The notes beneath the pieces are model-generated. The model saw only the letters and a program-made list of their open reading frames with translations, was not told the DNA's origin and did no database searches. Shown one piece after another: positions 61,047-64,000 of a DNA stretch of 64,000 nt. Positions within the stretch are counted from its first letter, which is position 1. Every line of letters starts with the position of its first letter. A program made the position numbers and the translations under genes. Origin of the DNA: Pseudomonadota bacterium (GTDB lineage Bacteria > Pseudomonadota > Alphaproteobacteria > Rhodospirillales > Magnetospirillaceae); the NCBI GenBank assembly GCA_021781575.1, contig JAJXWP010000010.1, positions 1 to 64,000 of the forward strand, given 5' to 3'.

Positions 61047-61561
61047 GAGAGACCTCCCTGGATTTGAATTTGTGAGAGCACTGTTGAACTAAGTCGATAC
61101 GCGATGGTGTCACCCTAGCCGATGCGGGAATCCCGCCGCCATTCTACCTTGGTCTAATTCCAAACTTAATGACTCGCGTCGCCTTGCCCGGTCGCGTGAT
61201 TCCGCGCGTCCGGACCGAATGGCCATCTGGATGTGGAACTTGGGTAGCGCCGGAATGTTGAATCAATGCCTTGCTGCCGTCGCCACGGCTTTGAAATGCT
61301 CCGTGTAAGCGTGCAAATTCCGCGCAAGCCGCCACTCATGCACATCATGAAAATATAATGTACTGTGACAATTCGGGCCTAATGCACTGATCCACTCAGA
61401 TGAGTCAGTGCGCCAGGCTTATCTTGGTCCCCGGCCGGGCGCAGCCGTCCGGCCCCTTGGCCGCCGCCGCAACGGCGGCAGGTAAGCACCGGCAGGCATT
61501 GTGAAATAGGAAGGATATCCTTTCGTAGATTGCCTCTGGGTGTCTTGTCAGGAGAAATGAG
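61047..61561. other. Divergent non-coding region between pqqA and the small lipoprotein gene
   Basis: 515 bases. It includes a GCGGG-AAT-CCCGC palindrome (61124-61136), a perfect TATAAT (61354-61359) on the plus strand, a GCACTGA/TCAGTGC stem (61384-61411) and a GCCGCCG/CGGCGGC hairpin (61463-61479). The pqqA promoter is not clear. No protein-coding frame is convincing. Confidence 0.55.
61354..61359 (+). promoter_or_regulatory. Consensus -10 hexamer TATAAT without a good -35
   Basis: The only perfect TATAAT I noticed in this gap. The region 17 bases upstream (GCCACT) does not match TTGACA, so an activator may be needed. Downstream lie two hairpins and, 200 bases on, the small lipoprotein gene. 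Confidence 0.35.
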
Positions 61562-61750
61562 ATGACAATCCTTCGAGCCCTGGCGTTGGCCGCAACGGCC
61601 TTGTTCCTTGCCGGTTGCCAGAACCCAGACTCACCCCCGCCGGATTACACCACGTTCAACAACCATGACTCCCATATGAACCAAGGCGTCAAGGAGGCGG
61701 TCGCCGTCGCTGTGGAAGCTCCCGGCACCCTGATCGGTCAGCCAGGCTAG
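61562..61750 (+). CDS. Small lipoprotein, unknown
   Basis: 62 aa. Hydrophobic signal with lipobox LAGC, then a short polar tail (NPDSPPPDYTTFNNHD, EAVAVAVEAPGTLIG). Ribosome site CAGGAG precedes the ATG. No family recognised beyond small entericidin-like or hypothetical lipoproteins. Its TAG stop shares the palindrome CTAG with the stop of the convergent histidine kinase gene, so the two genes overlap by four bases. Confidence 0.75.
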   Translation: MTILRALALAATALFLAGCQNPDSPPPDYTTFNNHDSHMNQGVKEAVAVAVEAPGTLIGQPG

Positions 61751-63408
61751 GGCACTGACGGAAGCCAAACGGTGACTTTGGTCGGCGGACCGGCATCGAC
61801 GTCGAGATCACCGCCGTGGGCCCGTGCGATGGCCAGGCAACTGGCCAGGCCCAGCCCGGTTCCGCCGATCCGGGTGGTGAAGAACGGCTCGAACAGATGC
61901 TCGTGGGCTTCGGCCGAAAAGCCGGGACCGTCATCGGTGACGGCGATGAAGGCCATTTCGCCTTCCCATCCCACCCCGATCTCGATCCGGCCGGCGAAGG
62001 AGCTTGCATTGTCGAGCAGGTTGTCGAGCATCTGTTCCAGGCGATAGGGGTCGACCAGGGCCGGCAGAGGTTGCGGCGGTGCCGCCATGCTCAGCGTCAC
62101 TTCCGCATGGCGTGCCGACCACCGGTCGGCGATGCCCCGGCAGAGGGACCCGAGGTCGATCTGTTGGCGGGTCAGGCGGATCGGTCGACCATAGGCCAGC
62201 AGCGCTTCGATGGTGGCGATCGAGCGGTCGCAGTGATGCAGCACCAGCTTCATGTCGTCCTGCAACTGGCCGTCGATGTCCCGGCGCGCGGCGACCAACC
62301 GTGCCACATTGCTGATGACGGTCAGCGGATTGTTCAAGTCGTGGGCGACGCGCGCCGCCACCCGGCCGATTGCCGACAGCTGTTCCCGGTGCTGGGCCTC
62401 GCGCTCCAGCCGTCGCAATCGCTTCAAGTCATCCGACATCTTGTTGAAGGCCTGAACCAGCTGCCCCATGGCATTACGGCCGCCGCCGGCCACCGTCCGC
62501 CCGAACTCGCCTCGGCCGACCGCCAGGGTGGCGTCGATGACATCGAACACCGGGCGGAACATGCGGCGCAGGAAGACGACGATGGTCGTCACCAGCAAGA
62601 CGCCGAAGCCGGTCATCACCAGGGCCAGCACCGTCTTGACGTCGGCCAGGGCCTCGCCGACCTCGTCGGGGACAATGATGTCGATGGCGGCATCGGTGCC
62701 GCCGCCGAGCACCGCCGGGACCCGGATGGCGCCTGCCGGCGGCGGTCCAGCAGGGGCGATGCTGACGACGACGCCGGTGCCTTGGTTGGGGCGGAACAGT
62801 GTGGTCAGGCGTTTGGCCAGCTGCAGGCGCGCCAGCCTGCCCCGATGACCATGCAGGGTGGCGACGGCCAGCAGCCAGATATCGTCGCCTCGTCGGATGG
62901 CCGCCGTATGGGCGCCGAGCCCATCGTCGGGAAAGGCGGTAACCGACAACGGCGGGCCATCTCCGACGGCGCCGATTTGGCGCCCGTCCATCGTCCACAG
63001 CGACACCGACTCGAGGCGGAAGGCGGCGGCAATTCGGGCCACCGCGGCACGCGGCCGATCCATTCCTCCTTTCAGGTTGAGATACGAGTAGGTACTATCC
63101 ACCAGTTCGGTGTCCTCGACGAGCAGGCTGGCGATGCTTGCCAATTCGGCCAGTTGTTCGGAGACCGTCCGTTGAGTGAGGCCGATGAGGCGGGTCAGGC
63201 GGACATCGTGAACGATGGTGAAGCGCGATTTGACGAAGTGGTCGACGCTGACGAACAGGACGGCGGTGGTGAGACCGACCGAGCCGGCCAGGACCACCAC
63301 GGCCCGCATCCACAGGGTGCGCCACCACGCTGCCGTCGGCCGCACGCGGGATGGGGGCGCCGGTTCGGTGCGCTGAGACGTTGGCAAAAGGTCAGGACCC
63401 GTCGGCAT
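61747..63408 (-). CDS. Membrane sensor histidine kinase with HAMP
   Basis: 553 aa with ATG at 63408 (MPTGPDLLPTSQ); an in-frame ATG at 63456 would leave only 23 bases to the divergent regulator gene. Two membrane segments frame a periplasmic sensor domain of unknown ligand (AVVVLAGSVGLTTAVLF; ALVMTGFGVLLVTTIVVFL). HAMP follows (RRMFRPVFDVIDATLAV), then H-box VAHDLNNPLTVISN with the phosphoryl His. The ATPase has EQMLDNLLDNASSF, DDGPGF and GTGLGLAS. Divergent from an NtrC-type regulator that it probably phosphorylates. Confidence 0.93.
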   Translation of the reverse strand: MPTGPDLLPTSQRTEPAPPSRVRPTAAWWRTLWMRAVVVLAGSVGLTTAVLFVSVDHFVKSRFTIVHDVRLTRLIGLTQRTVSEQLAELASIASLLVEDTELVDSTYSYLNLKGGMDRPRAAVARIAAAFRLESVSLWTMDGRQIGAVGDGPPLSVTAFPDDGLGAHTAAIRRGDDIWLLAVATLHGHRGRLARLQLAKRLTTLFRPNQGTGVVVSIAPAGPPPAGAIRVPAVLGGGTDAAIDIIVPDEVGEALADVKTVLALVMTGFGVLLVTTIVVFLRRMFRPVFDVIDATLAVGRGEFGRTVAGGGRNAMGQLVQAFNKMSDDLKRLRRLEREAQHREQLSAIGRVAARVAHDLNNPLTVISNVARLVAARRDIDGQLQDDMKLVLHHCDRSIATIEALLAYGRPIRLTRQQIDLGSLCRGIADRWSARHAEVTLSMAAPPQPLPALVDPYRLEQMLDNLLDNASSFAGRIEIGVGWEGEMAFIAVTDDGPGFSAEAHEHLFEPFFTTRIGGTGLGLASCLAIARAHGGDLDVDAGPPTKVTVWLPSVP

Positions 63409-63479
63409 GCTGGAGGTGAGTGGAATTGTCGGCACGAGTGCATGAGCATGGCCCATCCATCAGCGATGGAAAAGGAGGA

Positions 63480-64000
63480 TTGACAGATATCATAATCGTC
63501 GAGGACGAACCTGATGTCGCCTATATCCTCAAGCGGGCCATCGAGTCCTGCGGCGAGTTCGAGGTTCGCCTCGCCAAGTCGGTGGGAGAGTTCGAGGCGG
63601 AACTGCTCCGCCAACCCCCGGATATCCTGTTCACCGATCTGATGATGCCGGGAGTCGATGGCTTCGAGGTGATCCGGCGTGCCCTGGTGATCGACCCCGA
63701 CCTGCCGATCGTGGTGATCAGCGGCTATTCCAGCATCGACAACGCGGTCAAGGCAGTGAAGGAGGGAGCCTTCGATTTTCTGCCCAAGCCGTTCAGCCCC
63801 GAGGCATTCCAGTTGGTGCTGGCCAAGGTCGAGCGCGAGCGTGGCCTGCGGCGCCGCGCTCGCGAGGCGGCGGCCCGGGATCCGGAACTCGACGGTATCA
63901 AGGGCAACAGCCCCCTCGTGCAGCGCCTGCGCGAATGGATCTGCCGAATCCGCGACACCCAGGCCAATGTTCTGATCGAGGGCGAGAGCGGCACCGGCAA
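63480..64000 (+). CDS. NtrC-family sigma-54 response regulator (partial, 5' part only)
   Basis: Open to the window end; 173 codons visible. Receiver domain with acidic residues IIIVEDEPDVA, phospho-Asp53 in ILFTDLMMPGVDGFEV, Ser/Thr in VVISGYS and Lys in FDFLPKPFSP. It is followed by a linker and the beginning of a sigma-54 activator AAA+ module, cut at its Walker A (EGESGTG). No ATG or GTG suits the frame. TTG at 63480 is the likeliest start but lies only one base after the GGAGG site, so it may be off by a few codons. Divergent partner of the histidine kinase. Confidence 0.9.
   Translation, partial: MTDIIIVEDEPDVAYILKRAIESCGEFEVRLAKSVGEFEAELLRQPPDILFTDLMMPGVDGFEVIRRALVIDPDLPIVVISGYSSIDNAVKAVKEGAFDFLPKPFSPEAFQLVLAKVERERGLRRRAREAAARDPELDGIKGNSPLVQRLREWICRIRDTQANVLIEGESGTG

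Noticed and set aside
61816-63483. 555-codon plus-strand frame
   Set aside because: Antisense to the histidine kinase with intact H, N and G boxes.

Overview
The window is GC-rich DNA from a motile, PHA-storing alphaproteobacterium, most like the Rhodospirillaceae (Magnetospirillum/Phaeospirillum type). The evidence is gene content: a pcm-tolC-popZ-valS block, a mitofilin-family protein, a phasin, a clpS-clpA pair, a single-chain sulfite-reductase assimilation operon, and many long antisense open frames from high-GC third codon positions. It reads as ordinary core chromosome. There is no prophage, CRISPR array or insertion sequence.

Layout. 1-1024: two CoA-transferase subunits (minus). 1271-5027: two consecutive phosphohexomutases and a nicotinamidase-like hydrolase. 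5038-6486: secreted D,D-carboxypeptidase with a SPOR domain. 6820-12522: phasin, clpS, clpA, glgX. 12563-14894 (minus): motA-motB stator operon followed by two small unrecognised genes. 15031-17724: Pat-like acyl-CoA synthetase/acetyltransferase. 18032-21099 and 48035-51239: two type I secretion ABC + HlyD pairs, neither with an adjacent substrate. 21437-26413: FmdE-like protein, DUF2795, rhomboid, FliN, phosphoglycolate phosphatase, a Cys-rich mini-ORF, an EF-hand lipoprotein and an outer-membrane barrel. 26601-26917: tRNA-Asn and tRNA-Cys. 27227-33074: pcm, tolC, popZ, valS. 33451-37691: an unknown membrane protein, a ParE-type toxin/antitoxin pair, a methyltransferase, a mitofilin-family protein and an alpha/beta hydrolase. 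37912-43373: cysI-cysH-cysD-cysNC, overlapping at two junctions. 43457-47814: a PAS-GGDEF-EAL protein with a degenerate histidine-kinase dimerisation segment, a receiver-Hpt protein and a BON lipoprotein. 51637-57691: gltB-gltD. 57801-61046 (minus): pqqABCDE. 61562-64000: a small lipoprotein, then a divergent histidine kinase and an NtrC-type regulator cut by the window end.

How they work together. Carbon storage is represented by pgm, glgX, the phasin and the CoA-transferase. Sulfate is taken to sulfide by CysD/CysNC, CysH and CysI, and ammonia is assimilated by GltBD. Motility is represented by motAB, fliN and c-di-GMP turnover. TolC could serve either type I exporter. Novelty candidates: a three-copy 50-nt dispersed repeat with a compensating stem, the two unknown stator-linked genes, the Tyr-for-His HisKA segment, a C-terminal extension on CysI, and several strong unexplained inverted repeats. 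I did not find a clearly new multi-gene system. All assignments are by eye from sequence motifs; no database search was run.
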